Origin: Alloalcanivorax dieselolei B5
GTDB lineage: Bacteria > Pseudomonadota > Gammaproteobacteria > Pseudomonadales > Alcanivoracaceae
Length of the DNA: 64,000 nt
Direction of reading: 5' to 3'
Assembly (NCBI RefSeq): GCF_000300005.1
Contig: NC_018691.1
Coordinates: 1,302,001-1,366,000, forward strand
Under the pieces are notes generated by a model, which saw only the letters and a program-made list of their open reading frames with translations, was not told the origin of the DNA and ran no database searches. A program made the translations under genes and the position numbers. Below, in pieces: positions 1-7,476 of the stretch (its first letter is position 1; the number at the start of each line of letters is the position of its first letter).

Positions 1-1253
1 GAATTGGCGCAATCTATGCTGATTCGAGGATCGCCGTGCCTCACCTGGAGCCCTTAGGCCACCGAGTATGCACGTCCTTTGTGTCTAAAAATCTATATGA
101 GATCACCCACAATAACCTCGTCATCGCTATCGGCAGTACGGAAACCTTGGCACTTGACGTTATCCGTACGGCCAACGAGACGGTTTATGACTATGTGCTT
201 GGAAATTTAAGTGCTTACCTGGATGCCATAGACGGTGTATCCGCGACGGTCGACATGAGGGAAAACTTCCTCGCTATAATTGAAGATATAATCGGCCAAG
301 GAGCTTCTGCCCTCGATGATGTAATCGCGCTTTCCGCTCCAGATTGCAAAGTTGAGGATCTCGTAGAGGTGTCAGAGGCCGCGTGGCCGGCGTTGGCGGA
401 GCACGGACGTTTCCCTGCCACGTTTAATAACGTAAGCCGCTACGTACTAGTTTTCGAATCGATCGACGCATCTCTCGCCAAAGTGCTATCCGCTGCGGGT
501 AAGATCACCAAGATTGACGCCGCTGAAGAAGAGCATAAGATCCAGTTGGCGGTAGCGGTCCTGGAATCAAAAGATCATCTGCCGTCGCCAGCGCTGCGTG
601 CCGGGTTGGTCGAAAGCCTAGATCTAAAAGAGTACCTCGGTGTTGATGGCATCGCTGCTGAGATGGGCGAGCTCTTCGCCCTACTAATCAAACACGACAT
701 TATTGCCGACGACGCTGTGTCCTACGATCATCTCGTAACAACTGACTGGGCGACCCGCGAGGCATTTATTCGTGAGTCGAAGAACTTCAAGAGCTACATG
801 ACGCCGGAGTTGTTGGGCTCGGACCTAGAGGGACTATTGACGAGTGATGAGGTCGATTCGGCAATCAAGAGTGCGATTGTTGAGCAAGCCGAAGCGTACG
901 TTGACGTAGGCGGGCCTCGTGGTCTGAACGAACTAGCCCGGTTCGCCACGCGGCACGGAAATGAACTTTCACCCGATGTTCTGGAGAAGATGGCGCAAGG
1001 CAGTGTCTCAGCGCAACAAATCGTGACGCTGCTCAAACCCCACCTAGCTTCTATCAACCGTGATCAGCTCTTCACGATATTGAGAGCTCTTGGCGGCGAT
1101 TACCCCAAGCTGAGTGAAGTCGGTCGCGACAAGCCTCGCATCCCCAATACTGTTGCTGATCGCGCATTGCTTGAACGTCTTAAACAGGATGGTATCGTCA
1201 GTCGGTTCGACGAGCAGAAGTCGCCGATCAAGGTCCATAAGAGGTACAAGTGA
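1..1253 (+). CDS. C-terminal part of a large unknown protein, cut by the window edge
   Basis: The reading frame is open from base 1 with no stop before the GTG at 36, so the true start lies outside the window. The visible 410 or so residues contain no recognisable catalytic motif. They are largely helical and acidic, with leucine-rich repeats of the kind seen in regulatory or scaffold regions, and end in a basic tail (SPIKVHKRYK). The composition is AT-richer than the guaA fragment that follows. The C-terminal region of a large P-loop NTPase of defence or phage-response type (YobI-like) is one possibility, but no Walker motif is in view, so that is a guess. About 100 bp separates it from the guaA remnant. 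Confidence 0.6.
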   Translation, partial: IGAIYADSRIAVPHLEPLGHRVCTSFVSKNLYEITHNNLVIAIGSTETLALDVIRTANETVYDYVLGNLSAYLDAIDGVSATVDMRENFLAIIEDIIGQGASALDDVIALSAPDCKVEDLVEVSEAAWPALAEHGRFPATFNNVSRYVLVFESIDASLAKVLSAAGKITKIDAAEEEHKIQLAVAVLESKDHLPSPALRAGLVESLDLKEYLGVDGIAAEMGELFALLIKHDIIADDAVSYDHLVTTDWATREAFIRESKNFKSYMTPELLGSDLEGLLTSDEVDSAIKSAIVEQAEAYVDVGGPRGLNELARFATRHGNELSPDVLEKMAQGSVSAQQIVTLLKPHLASINRDQLFTILRALGGDYPKLSEVGRDKPRIPNTVADRALLERLKQDGIVSRFDEQKSPIKVHKRYK

Positions 1254-1360
1254 GGCGGTCGAGATTGTACCCAGAAAGGCTATAAATCGACCCAAAAGCG
1301 CGGTGCTCATCGAGCTAGTTGTGTGCCTGCCCGGCGGGCCCGCGCGCCACCCTTGTGGGC

Positions 1361-1978
1361 GCTGAAGCGGCCAAGCTCACCAATGTCGACTGGCTCGCCC
1401 AAGGCGCTATCTACCCGGACGTGATCGAATCCGCCGCCTCCAAAACCGGCGGCGCCCACGTGATCAAATCCCACCACAACGTGGGCGGCCTCCCCGAAGA
1501 CATGAAGCTCAAGCTGGTCGAGCCCCTGCGCGAACTGTTCAAGGACGAAGTGCGCAAGATCGGCCTGGAACTCGGCCTGCCCTACGACATGGTCTACCGC
1601 CACCCCTTCCCCGGCCCCGGCCTGGGCGTGCGCATCCTCGGCGAAGTGAAAAAAGAATACGCTGACACCCTGCGCCTGGCGGACCACATCTTCATCCAGG
1701 AACTCAAAGCCGCCGGCCTCTACCACAAAACCAGCCAGGCCTTCGCCGTCTTCCTCCCGGTCAAATCCGTCGGCGTCGTCGGCGACGCCCGCCGCTACGA
1801 ATACGTCGTGGCCCTGCGCGCCGTGGAGACGATCGACTTCATGACCGCGCGTTGGGCGCATCTGCCGTATGAGTTTCTGGAGAAGGTCTCCAGCCGGATC
1901 ATCAACGAGATTCCGGGGATCAGCCGGGTGACGTATGACATCTCGTCCAAGCCGCCGGCTACGATTGAGTGGGAATGA
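1361..1978 (+). pseudogene. guaA: 3' fragment of GMP synthase gene (guaA)
   Basis: From EAAKL onward the translation matches the last ~205 residues of glutamine-hydrolysing GMP synthase (normally ~525 aa), including NVGGLP, the [12 protein letters not shown] segment and the canonical PPATIEWE end. The N-terminal amidotransferase domain and the PP-loop ATP pyrophosphatase motif are missing. The sequence upstream belongs to an unrelated gene, so this fragment cannot encode an active enzyme. The 3' end of guaA is a well-known integration site for genomic islands, which fits the junction here. The repeat with the attI-like core begins at the stop codon. An intact guaA should exist elsewhere in the genome. 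Confidence 0.9.
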
Positions 1979-2129
1979 CCTGATCTAGCCAGTTAGTAAG
2001 GGCGTACTTTGAAGGCCCCCGGCGCGGGAATGTCGGCGGTCTTTTGTTTTTGGGGAAAGCATCAGGCAACATATCTGATGACGGGGCGTTCATTGGATAT
2101 TCGAGCTGGCGTCCTAATACCTGTTATGC
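1976..2129 (+). repeat. Repeat copy 1 ending in attI-like core
   Basis: Starting at the guaA stop, this segment shares an ordered set of blocks with 24959-25209 and 31215-31453: TGACCT, TTAGTAAGGGC, a G-rich stretch with CTTTTGTTTTTGGGG, then GCGTTCATTGGATATT and finally CCTAATACCTGTTATGC. It is shorter than the other copies, lacking the GTCAGTGG-TTATTT block. The GTTATGC end (2123-2129) is a typical integron recombination core, and a cassette gene starts 17 bp later. The T-rich part may terminate guaA transcription. The name attI-like is inference, since no intI gene is present. Confidence 0.7.
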
Positions 2130-2145
2130 AGTTTAGGAGCTGTCG

Positions 2146-2622
2146 ATGCCAGTGGAAGTTCGTCAACTTACGGCAAATGACGTTGGCCTAATGATGGCCT
2201 TGTCGACAAGCTTCGGGGAGGCGTTCAATGACATGCCCACCTATACTGAAAAACGCCCAAGTGCGGACTATCTGAAGCGTTTGCTAAGAGGTGATTCCTT
2301 TATAGCGCTGGCAGCGCTAGAAGGCGCGGATGTTGTCGGTGGACTTGCAGCATACGAACTGAAAAAGTTCGAGCAAGAGCGCAGTGAGATCTATCTATAC
2401 GACCTTGCCGTGTCATCGGAGCACCGGAGAAAGGGAATAGCCACGGAATTGATTGAGAGGTTAAAAGTGATAGCGGCTGATCGAGGCGCCTATGTCATTT
2501 TCGTTCAGGCTGATACCGGGGTGGAAGACGAGCCGGCAGTCGCGCTATATACCAGGCTTGGATTACGCGAAGAGGTCCTGCACTTTGATATTTCAGTCGG
2601 GTCCGGTGATAAAACTGCTTAA
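2146..2622 (+). CDS. GNAT-family N-acetyltransferase (cassette gene)
   Basis: 158 aa. It has GNAT architecture: a conserved strand [21 protein letters not shown] (~residues 83-103) carries the acetyl-CoA pyrophosphate-binding RxxGxA signature (RRKGIA), followed by the ALYTRLG motif near the C-terminus. The overall look is that of aminoglycoside 3-N-acetyltransferase AAC(3)-I relatives, which are common integron cassettes, but the substrate cannot be assigned. An RBS (TTAGGAGC) lies 8 bp before the ATG. The gene starts 17 bp after the attI-like core, and the stop is followed directly by an attC-like site, as expected for a first cassette. Confidence 0.85.
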   Translation: MPVEVRQLTANDVGLMMALSTSFGEAFNDMPTYTEKRPSADYLKRLLRGDSFIALAALEGADVVGGLAAYELKKFEQERSEIYLYDLAVSSEHRRKGIATELIERLKVIAADRGAYVIFVQADTGVEDEPAVALYTRLGLREEVLHFDISVGSGDKTA

Positions 2623-2695
2623 CAAAGCGCATCAATTCGTGCCTGTCGGCGCCGGACGCGAGCTTCGCTGCCGCCGTTGTGCGCGGGCGTTTTAT
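2617..2695 (+). repeat. attC-like recombination site 1
   Basis: R'' GCTTAAC at 2617 overlaps the GNAT stop. An imperfect palindrome around CGAGCTTCGCTGCCG leads to a degenerate R' (GTTTTAT, 2689-2695). Length and position (between closely packed genes of the same strand) are typical of cassette attC sites. Confidence 0.65.
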
Positions 2696-2709
2696 CTCAA
2701 GGAGGAAAT

Positions 2710-3105
2710 ATGATCGACCACATGAGCACCTATGCAACGGATTTCGCCAGAACCAAAGCATTCTATGAGGCCGCATTCGACGCCTTGGGATACGCGCCTC
2801 AAATGGAGCTTGTAGCGGAATGGAATCCGGAGTTTTCAACTCAGCGCATGTGCGCATTCGGACCTCCAGGAAAGCCCGCTTTTTGGGTTATCGAGACCAA
2901 ACAGCAGTGTACGCCTCGACACGTGGCTTTTTCGGCTGGCAGCCGTTCAGTAGTGGACGTCTTCCATGCACGAGCCCTGTCGAGCGGCGGGAGAGACAAC
3001 GGCGCGCCGGGCATTCGCGTCATGTACCACGAGAATTATTACGGCGCGTTCGTCATTGATCCCGACGGAAACAATATTGAAGCGGTGTGCCATGAACCAG
3101 AGTAA
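2710..3105 (+). CDS. VOC (glyoxalase/bleomycin resistance) family protein (cassette gene)
   Basis: 131 aa, a single vicinal-oxygen-chelate module. It opens with IDHMSTYATDFARTKAFY and ends with the typical DPDGNNIEAVCH strand carrying the metal-ligand glutamate. Members act as glyoxalases, antibiotic-binding proteins or isomerases, and nothing here fixes the substrate. The start is chosen because AAGGAGGAAAT stands directly before the ATG at 2710, and the in-frame extension upstream lies in the attC site. It is the second cassette, bounded by attC-like sites on both sides. Confidence 0.85.
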   Translation: MIDHMSTYATDFARTKAFYEAAFDALGYAPQMELVAEWNPEFSTQRMCAFGPPGKPAFWVIETKQQCTPRHVAFSAGSRSVVDVFHARALSSGGRDNGAPGIRVMYHENYYGAFVIDPDGNNIEAVCHEPE

Positions 3106-3109
3106 TCCG

Positions 3110-3168
3110 ATTTAACAATCCGCTCAAACGCGGCGCTGAAATGCGCGCGCTTTAGCGGAGAGTTAAGT
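3110..3168 (+). repeat. attC-like recombination site 2
   Basis: Well-formed site. R'' ATTTAAC and R' GTTAAGT flank near-complementary arms (TCCGCTCAAACGCG against CGCGCTTTAGCGGA). The ~59-bp size equals that of the classic 59-base element. Confidence 0.85.
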
Positions 3169-3187
3169 GTTTTCTAGGGAGGAAACT

Positions 3188-3685
3188 GTGAGTCAGTATC
3201 ATATCGCTCAGCTCAATATTGCCACGCTGTTGGCACCGATCGATTCGCCGCAGCTTTCAGATTTTATCGCGAACCTCGATAGGATTAATGCGTTGGCAGA
3301 GGGTTCCCCGGGGTTTATATGGCGTCTCCAAACCGAACAAGGTGACGCTACCGGCATTGATTATTTCGGCTCCGATAAAATCGTGAATCTTTCCCTCTGG
3401 AATTCGGTCGAGGAATTGCACAATTACGTGTACAGGTCAGCCCACGTTGAGATCATGCGCCGCAAGAAAGAATGGTTTCACAAAATGGGTGAGGCATACA
3501 TGGTGCTTTGGTGGGTGCCAGTCGGTCACACTCCGTCGATTGAAGAGGCGGCGAAAAAGCTGAATATTCTGCGCGAGACCGGCCCAACTGCTGAGGCTTT
3601 CACGTTCAAGAAAGCCTTTTCGGCTCCCGATGAGCTCGCCAAGGTGTCAGCCGATACCTGGGGTGGTGAATGTCCTACCACTTAA
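3188..3685 (+). CDS. DUF3291-type antibiotic monooxygenase-like protein (cassette gene)
   Basis: 165 aa. The sequence YHIAQLNIATLLAPIDSP...FIANLDRINALAEGSPGFIWRLQTE, followed by LSLWNSVEELHNYVYRSAHVEIMRRKKEWF, is characteristic of DUF3291 proteins with a ferredoxin-like dimeric alpha/beta-barrel fold. The biochemical role is unknown. GTG at 3188 is preferred because AGGGAGGAAACT precedes it. A second in-frame start seven codons upstream lacks such a site. It is the third cassette, and its attC lies immediately after the stop. Confidence 0.85.
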   Translation: MSQYHIAQLNIATLLAPIDSPQLSDFIANLDRINALAEGSPGFIWRLQTEQGDATGIDYFGSDKIVNLSLWNSVEELHNYVYRSAHVEIMRRKKEWFHKMGEAYMVLWWVPVGHTPSIEEAAKKLNILRETGPTAEAFTFKKAFSAPDELAKVSADTWGGECPTT

Positions 3686-3764
3686 CAAAACAATGAAGTT
3701 CGTTCCGATCCGCGGCCTCCACCGGACGTCGCTGTCGGGCGGTCGCTTATTGTTGACGTTAAGC
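3680..3764 (+). repeat. attC-like recombination site 3
   Basis: R'' ACTTAAC overlaps the DUF3291 stop. R' GTTAAGC is at 3758-3764. The arms (AACAATGAAG against CTTATTGTT) are complementary and surround a central CCGGACGTCGCTGTCGGG segment. Confidence 0.8.
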
Positions 3765-3792
3765 GTTCGATGCGGTTATGGAGTAATGGATA

Positions 3793-4260
3793 ATGGAAAC
3801 ACGAAAATCGTCACGGCTTATAATCGTCGACGAATCAGGAAGGCTGTTGCTTTTTTTATACAAGGATGAGCATCAGTCTCCGTTTTGGGCAACGGTTGGA
3901 GGAGAGCTTAAGCCCGGTGAAGACTATATCGATGCCGCGAAGCGGGAGCTGTATGAGGAAACGGGGCTGAGACAGGAGGTCGGAGAGGTGCTTAGAGATC
4001 GTGATGAAGTATACGCTGTAGCAAGGTCGGTACCCGCCCGGTGGCTTGAGAAATACTTCCTGGTTGAATGGCCTTCAGGCGCGGACGTATTTGCAGCGAA
4101 ATGGACGGATGAAGAAAAGAGTACTATTCAAAAATGGAAATGGTGGAGTTTGGATGAGATGCGCGAAGAAAAGACGTCTCAGTTCAAGCCCGAATGGATT
4201 CCTGATTTGCTTTGTTCCGTGCTACGTAAAATAAACGAAGGCGTGGCTCCCGGGCGCTGA
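3793..4260 (+). CDS. NUDIX hydrolase (cassette gene)
   Basis: 155 aa. The Nudix box is complete: GELKPGEDYIDAAKRELYEE followed by TGL, fitting GX5EX7REUXEEXGU, at ~residues 37-59. The family hydrolyses nucleoside diphosphates linked to other moieties, and the substrate is unknown here. The start is supported by GGAG upstream. It is the fourth and last cassette of this array. No complete attC follows; the next sequence is an unrelated inverted repeat, so the array end appears truncated. Confidence 0.85.
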   Translation: METRKSSRLIIVDESGRLLLFLYKDEHQSPFWATVGGELKPGEDYIDAAKRELYEETGLRQEVGEVLRDRDEVYAVARSVPARWLEKYFLVEWPSGADVFAAKWTDEEKSTIQKWKWWSLDEMREEKTSQFKPEWIPDLLCSVLRKINEGVAPGR

Positions 4261-4261
4261 A

Positions 4262-4333
4262 CTTCCCCCGGTAAGGTGGACGCTCCTGGCCTGTGTTTGA
4301 GGCTGGGAGGTGTCATGCTTATCGGGGGAAGTA
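4262..4333. repeat. Inverted repeat, possible IS remnant or hairpin
   Basis: CTTCCCCCGGT and TCGGGGGAAGT face each other about 50 bp apart immediately after the Nudix stop. This could be the end of a vanished insertion element or a terminator between the convergent nudix and histidine kinase genes. There is no T-tract. Confidence 0.4.
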
Positions 4334-4355
4334 TCAGACATGAATCGCCACGGGC

Positions 4356-5429
4356 TTAATAACCCGCCTTTCCTCTGGGCCAGCTCAACTCGAAACAGGA
4401 ACCGCCATCAGAGGAAGGCCGGCAAGTTGCTTGTCCTTTGTGCGCGTGCGCAATAGCGGCGACGACCGCCAGACCCAGCCCACTTCCCTCATCTTGCGTA
4501 CTAATGTGGGCGGGGTTCACACGGCGAAATGCAGTGAACACCTGCGAAAAAAGCTCCGAGGGAATGCCCGGACCGTTGTCCTCCACTCGCAGGAAGTACC
4601 ATCCGTCTTCCATGCCACTCTGAATTCTAATCGTCCCAGGTACCGCATGGCGGCGCGCATTTTCCAGCAGCGCCAGTAGTGCCTGCCGAATGCGCATGGG
4701 ATCGCAATACACCGGTCCGGTATGTAAATCCAGAGCGGGTCTTTGGCCTGACGCCTCCAGTGCCTCTTTGTATAACGCCACTACATCTTTGATCTCCGCT
4801 GACAGGTCTATGTCCTGAAACTGGAGATCCAGGTGGCCGCTTTCGGTCAGGCTGACCGTGCGCAAGTCTTCAATCAGCCGAGACAGTCCCTCGACCTGTG
4901 TCAGCAAACTGCGAAATTGGCTTTCATCAGGAGGAAACACGCCCTCTGCCAGGCCCTGCAGGCGGCCCCGCAAAATGGTGACGGGGGTCCGCAGCTCATG
5001 GGCTATAGCGGCGTTCCAGAATGCCAGATCATCACTAACCCGTTGCAGTTGGCCTGCCAAAGCATTGAAGTCGTCGGCTAACTCAGCGGCTTCGCCTAAC
5101 GAACGATCTCCCGCGGTGGCGCGTACGTTCAGATCACCCTGGGCAACGCGGCGCATGCTGTCCGCCACGGAGTTTAACGGTACCAGGATACGGCGGGAGA
5201 GGTTTATTGCCACGATGACGGCGAGTACCAGCCCGGTGACGGTGGTTGCCGCAAGCCATAACCATTCCGGGGGAGACGGTGCCCAAGCCGCTTCATCAAT
5301 TTGCTCGGGGAAATAGTGCAGTGCCAAAAAATAGAAGGCATAGGAAGTCAGAACAACGAGCAGCGTGATTCCCAATGCCATGGCCATCATTGTGCGCGCT
5401 ATTTGTCGGCTCAAACCACTTAATCTCAT
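4356..5429 (-). CDS. Sensor histidine kinase (AdeS/BaeS-like)
   Basis: 357 aa. TM1 (~20-38) and TM2 (~57-76) flank a very short periplasmic loop. Then come a HAMP domain (~77-130), the HisKA box AIAHELRTP with the phospho-acceptor His near 144, and an ATPase domain with the N-box ENARRHA, G1 VEDNGPGIP and G2 GSGLGLAVV. The start was chosen at the ATG overlapping the regulator stop (ATGA), which indicates translational coupling. It forms a two-component pair divergent from the RND operon, the same layout as adeRS/adeABC, so control of that pump is the likely role (inference). Confidence 0.9.
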   Translation of the reverse strand: MRLSGLSRQIARTMMAMALGITLLVVLTSYAFYFLALHYFPEQIDEAAWAPSPPEWLWLAATTVTGLVLAVIVAINLSRRILVPLNSVADSMRRVAQGDLNVRATAGDRSLGEAAELADDFNALAGQLQRVSDDLAFWNAAIAHELRTPVTILRGRLQGLAEGVFPPDESQFRSLLTQVEGLSRLIEDLRTVSLTESGHLDLQFQDIDLSAEIKDVVALYKEALEASGQRPALDLHTGPVYCDPMRIRQALLALLENARRHAVPGTIRIQSGMEDGWYFLRVEDNGPGIPSELFSQVFTAFRRVNPAHISTQDEGSGLGLAVVAAIAHAHKGQATCRPSSDGGSCFELSWPRGKAGY

Positions 5430-6160
5430 TGCGTACCCCACAGGCGGTAGCCGACACCGCGTATGCCAGCAGGAATGCCTTTCACTCCCAGTTCCTCGAG
5501 TTTTTTGCGCAGTTTGCTTATATGGCTGTCGACGGTGCGTTCGAGTGCATCACCCTCGGGGAGGCAGGCCGCCAACAGCTCGGCGCGAGTGCAAACCTTC
5601 TTGGGTGAACGTGCAAGGTGCGTCAATAACCTGAATTCAGTGAGCGTCAACGAGAGGCTGTGTAACTCCTCCTCCACCTGTACGCAGGCTTCATGTTGGT
5701 CCAGGTCGATTTCAAAGGGGGCGACTCTGAGGACACGAACCTGGCGACTCTCATCAGCCATGGTGCGCCTTAATACTGCCTGAGTGCGGGCGACGACTTC
5801 GGCGGGATTGAATGGCTTGACGACATAGTCGTCGGCACCACTGCGCAGCCCCATCAGTTTGTCGATGTCCTGATCCATCGCGGTCAACATGATGACAGGG
5901 GTTCCTCCGCGATGGCGAATCTCCGACAGCACCTTCCAGCCATCCATTTTCGGCATCTTTACATCAAGAAGCACGATATCCGGTTTCATTGATAGGTGCA
6001 TGTTCAATGCCTTGCGTCCGTCTTCGGCATAGACGGTCCGCAGGCCCGCACGTCTCAGGTAGGCCTGCAGGATATCGGCGATCTCAGGCTCGTCTTCGGC
6101 GATGAGAACCAGGGCCTGGGAGGCAGAAGGAGGGGAGGGTAGCGGAGTCGTGGTTGCCAT
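5426..6160 (-). CDS. OmpR-family response regulator (AdeR/BaeR-like)
   Basis: 244 aa from the chosen ATG. The receiver domain has acidic residues AEDE, the phosphorylation site IVLLDVKMP (Asp ~66) and conserved Lys in DDYVVKPF (~115). A C-terminal winged helix (DSHISKLRKKLEE, GIRGVGYRL) identifies the OmpR/PhoB class. Longer in-frame starts exist up to 6247 but would run into the promoter region of the divergent efflux operon, and the receiver fold begins after 6160. No strong RBS is visible, so the start is uncertain. It overlaps the kinase by 4 bp. Confidence 0.9.
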   Translation of the reverse strand: MATTTPLPSPPSASQALVLIAEDEPEIADILQAYLRRAGLRTVYAEDGRKALNMHLSMKPDIVLLDVKMPKMDGWKVLSEIRHRGGTPVIMLTAMDQDIDKLMGLRSGADDYVVKPFNPAEVVARTQAVLRRTMADESRQVRVLRVAPFEIDLDQHEACVQVEEELHSLSLTLTEFRLLTHLARSPKKVCTRAELLAACLPEGDALERTVDSHISKLRKKLEELGVKGIPAGIRGVGYRLWGTQ

Positions 6161-6258
6161 GAGGAGCCCGATAAAAGATTTTGCGTTCTCCATCGTATCT
6201 ACACATAACCTCGGCGTAAACGCCATTTCTCGTGGATATAGTTCCATTCATGCCATTT

Positions 6259-6278
6259 GCGGGCAAACGTTTGCCCGC
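6259..6278. promoter_or_regulatory. Perfect 20-bp palindrome upstream of RND operon
   Basis: GCGGGCAAACGTTTGCCCGC is a perfect inverted repeat in the intergenic region between the response regulator and the membrane fusion protein, ending 19 bp before the latter's start. It could be an operator for the efflux genes, or a leader hairpin. Confidence 0.6.
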
Positions 6279-6297
6279 GCCTGAAGGAACTGTATTC

Positions 6298-7458
6298 ATG
6301 AGAATCCGACATTTGCGCCGGAATAGTGGCGTCTATGCCTTGCTGTTAACCGTTTTGGCCGGTTGCGGGCCTGCCCAGCAGGAAGCGGCTTCACCGCCTC
6401 CCCGAGTCGCTGTCGTCACGGTGGAGGCCGTCAGATTGGAACTGACCGAGGATATGCCGGCCCGGGTCGCCCCCTTTCGCCTGGCGGAAATTCGCCCCCA
6501 GGTCAGTGGGATTGTCCAGCGCCGCCTTTTTGAACAGGGGGAAAACGTCCAAGCCGGTCAGCCCTTGTTCGAAATCAACCCGGCGCCGTTCCGTGCCGAG
6601 GTGGAAACCGCGGAAGCGGCCTTGCAGAAAGCTGAGGCCGAGTTGGCTCGCGCACGTACGCACGCCGCCCGACTGGAGCCGCTTGTCAGGGCAGAGGCGA
6701 TCAGCCGTCAGGTTTATGACGATGCGGTATCCAAACGTCAGACGGCGGCCGCTGACGTTGCTCAGGCGCGCGCCACGCTGTCGCGCCGCCGTCTCGACCT
6801 GGAATTCTCCACGGTGACATCCCCCATTGCAGGTCGTATCGACCAGGCATTGGTCACGGAGGGTACGCTTGTCGCCAGCAACGACAGTACGCCCATGGCC
6901 CGTGTGCAGCAGATCGATAAAGTCTATGTCGACATTCAGCGCCCGGCTTCCTCGCTCGAAACGCTGGAAGAAGCGGTAGCGGCTCATGCCTCCCTCGAAA
7001 AAGGGCTACCGGTCACTATCTTGCGTAGCAATGGCACGCCCTACGACGTAAGCGGAAGCATTCTCTTTTCAGGGATCAACGTGGATGCCAGTACCGGCGG
7101 TGTCTTGCTGCGTGTGGTCGTGGAAAACCCGCAGCGTCGTCTTCTACCCGGTATGTTCGTGCGTGCCCGTGTGCCCTCGGCAAGCTATGCCAATGCGTTG
7201 ACGGTGCCACAACAGTCCGTGGTGCGCATCGGGGGTAAGCCCTACGTTTGGGTGGTTGATGCCAGCGACAAGGTGGAAATGGTTGCGGTGCAACTTGGGG
7301 AGTTGACGAATGGGCGCTATCGGGTGCGAACGGGGCTGAAAGAAGAGCAAAAGGTCGTGGTCGAAGGTGCGGAGCGGCTGTCTGATGGCGCCCGGGTCAG
7401 CGCGCGTGACTGGCAAATGCCGGTGTCAATGAATGCCTCAGCAGCATCTTCTCACTAA
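6298..7458 (+). CDS. RND efflux periplasmic adaptor (membrane fusion) lipoprotein
   Basis: 386 aa. A lipoprotein signal with lipobox LAGC (Cys ~22) anchors it to the inner membrane on the periplasmic side. The body follows the HlyD/AcrA order: barrel-sandwich half RPQVSGIVQRRLFEQGENVQ, an alpha-hairpin (ETAEAALQKAEAELARA...), LEFSTVTSPIAGRI, then beta-barrel and membrane-proximal domains. ATG 6298 has GAAGGAAC upstream, and the longer frame lacks a signal peptide at its start. It is first of a three-gene operon with the pump 18 bp downstream. Confidence 0.92.
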   Translation: MRIRHLRRNSGVYALLLTVLAGCGPAQQEAASPPPRVAVVTVEAVRLELTEDMPARVAPFRLAEIRPQVSGIVQRRLFEQGENVQAGQPLFEINPAPFRAEVETAEAALQKAEAELARARTHAARLEPLVRAEAISRQVYDDAVSKRQTAAADVAQARATLSRRRLDLEFSTVTSPIAGRIDQALVTEGTLVASNDSTPMARVQQIDKVYVDIQRPASSLETLEEAVAAHASLEKGLPVTILRSNGTPYDVSGSILFSGINVDASTGGVLLRVVVENPQRRLLPGMFVRARVPSASYANALTVPQQSVVRIGGKPYVWVVDASDKVEMVAVQLGELTNGRYRVRTGLKEEQKVVVEGAERLSDGARVSARDWQMPVSMNASAASSH

Positions 7459-7476
7459 GCGTCAGGAGTAGGCGAA

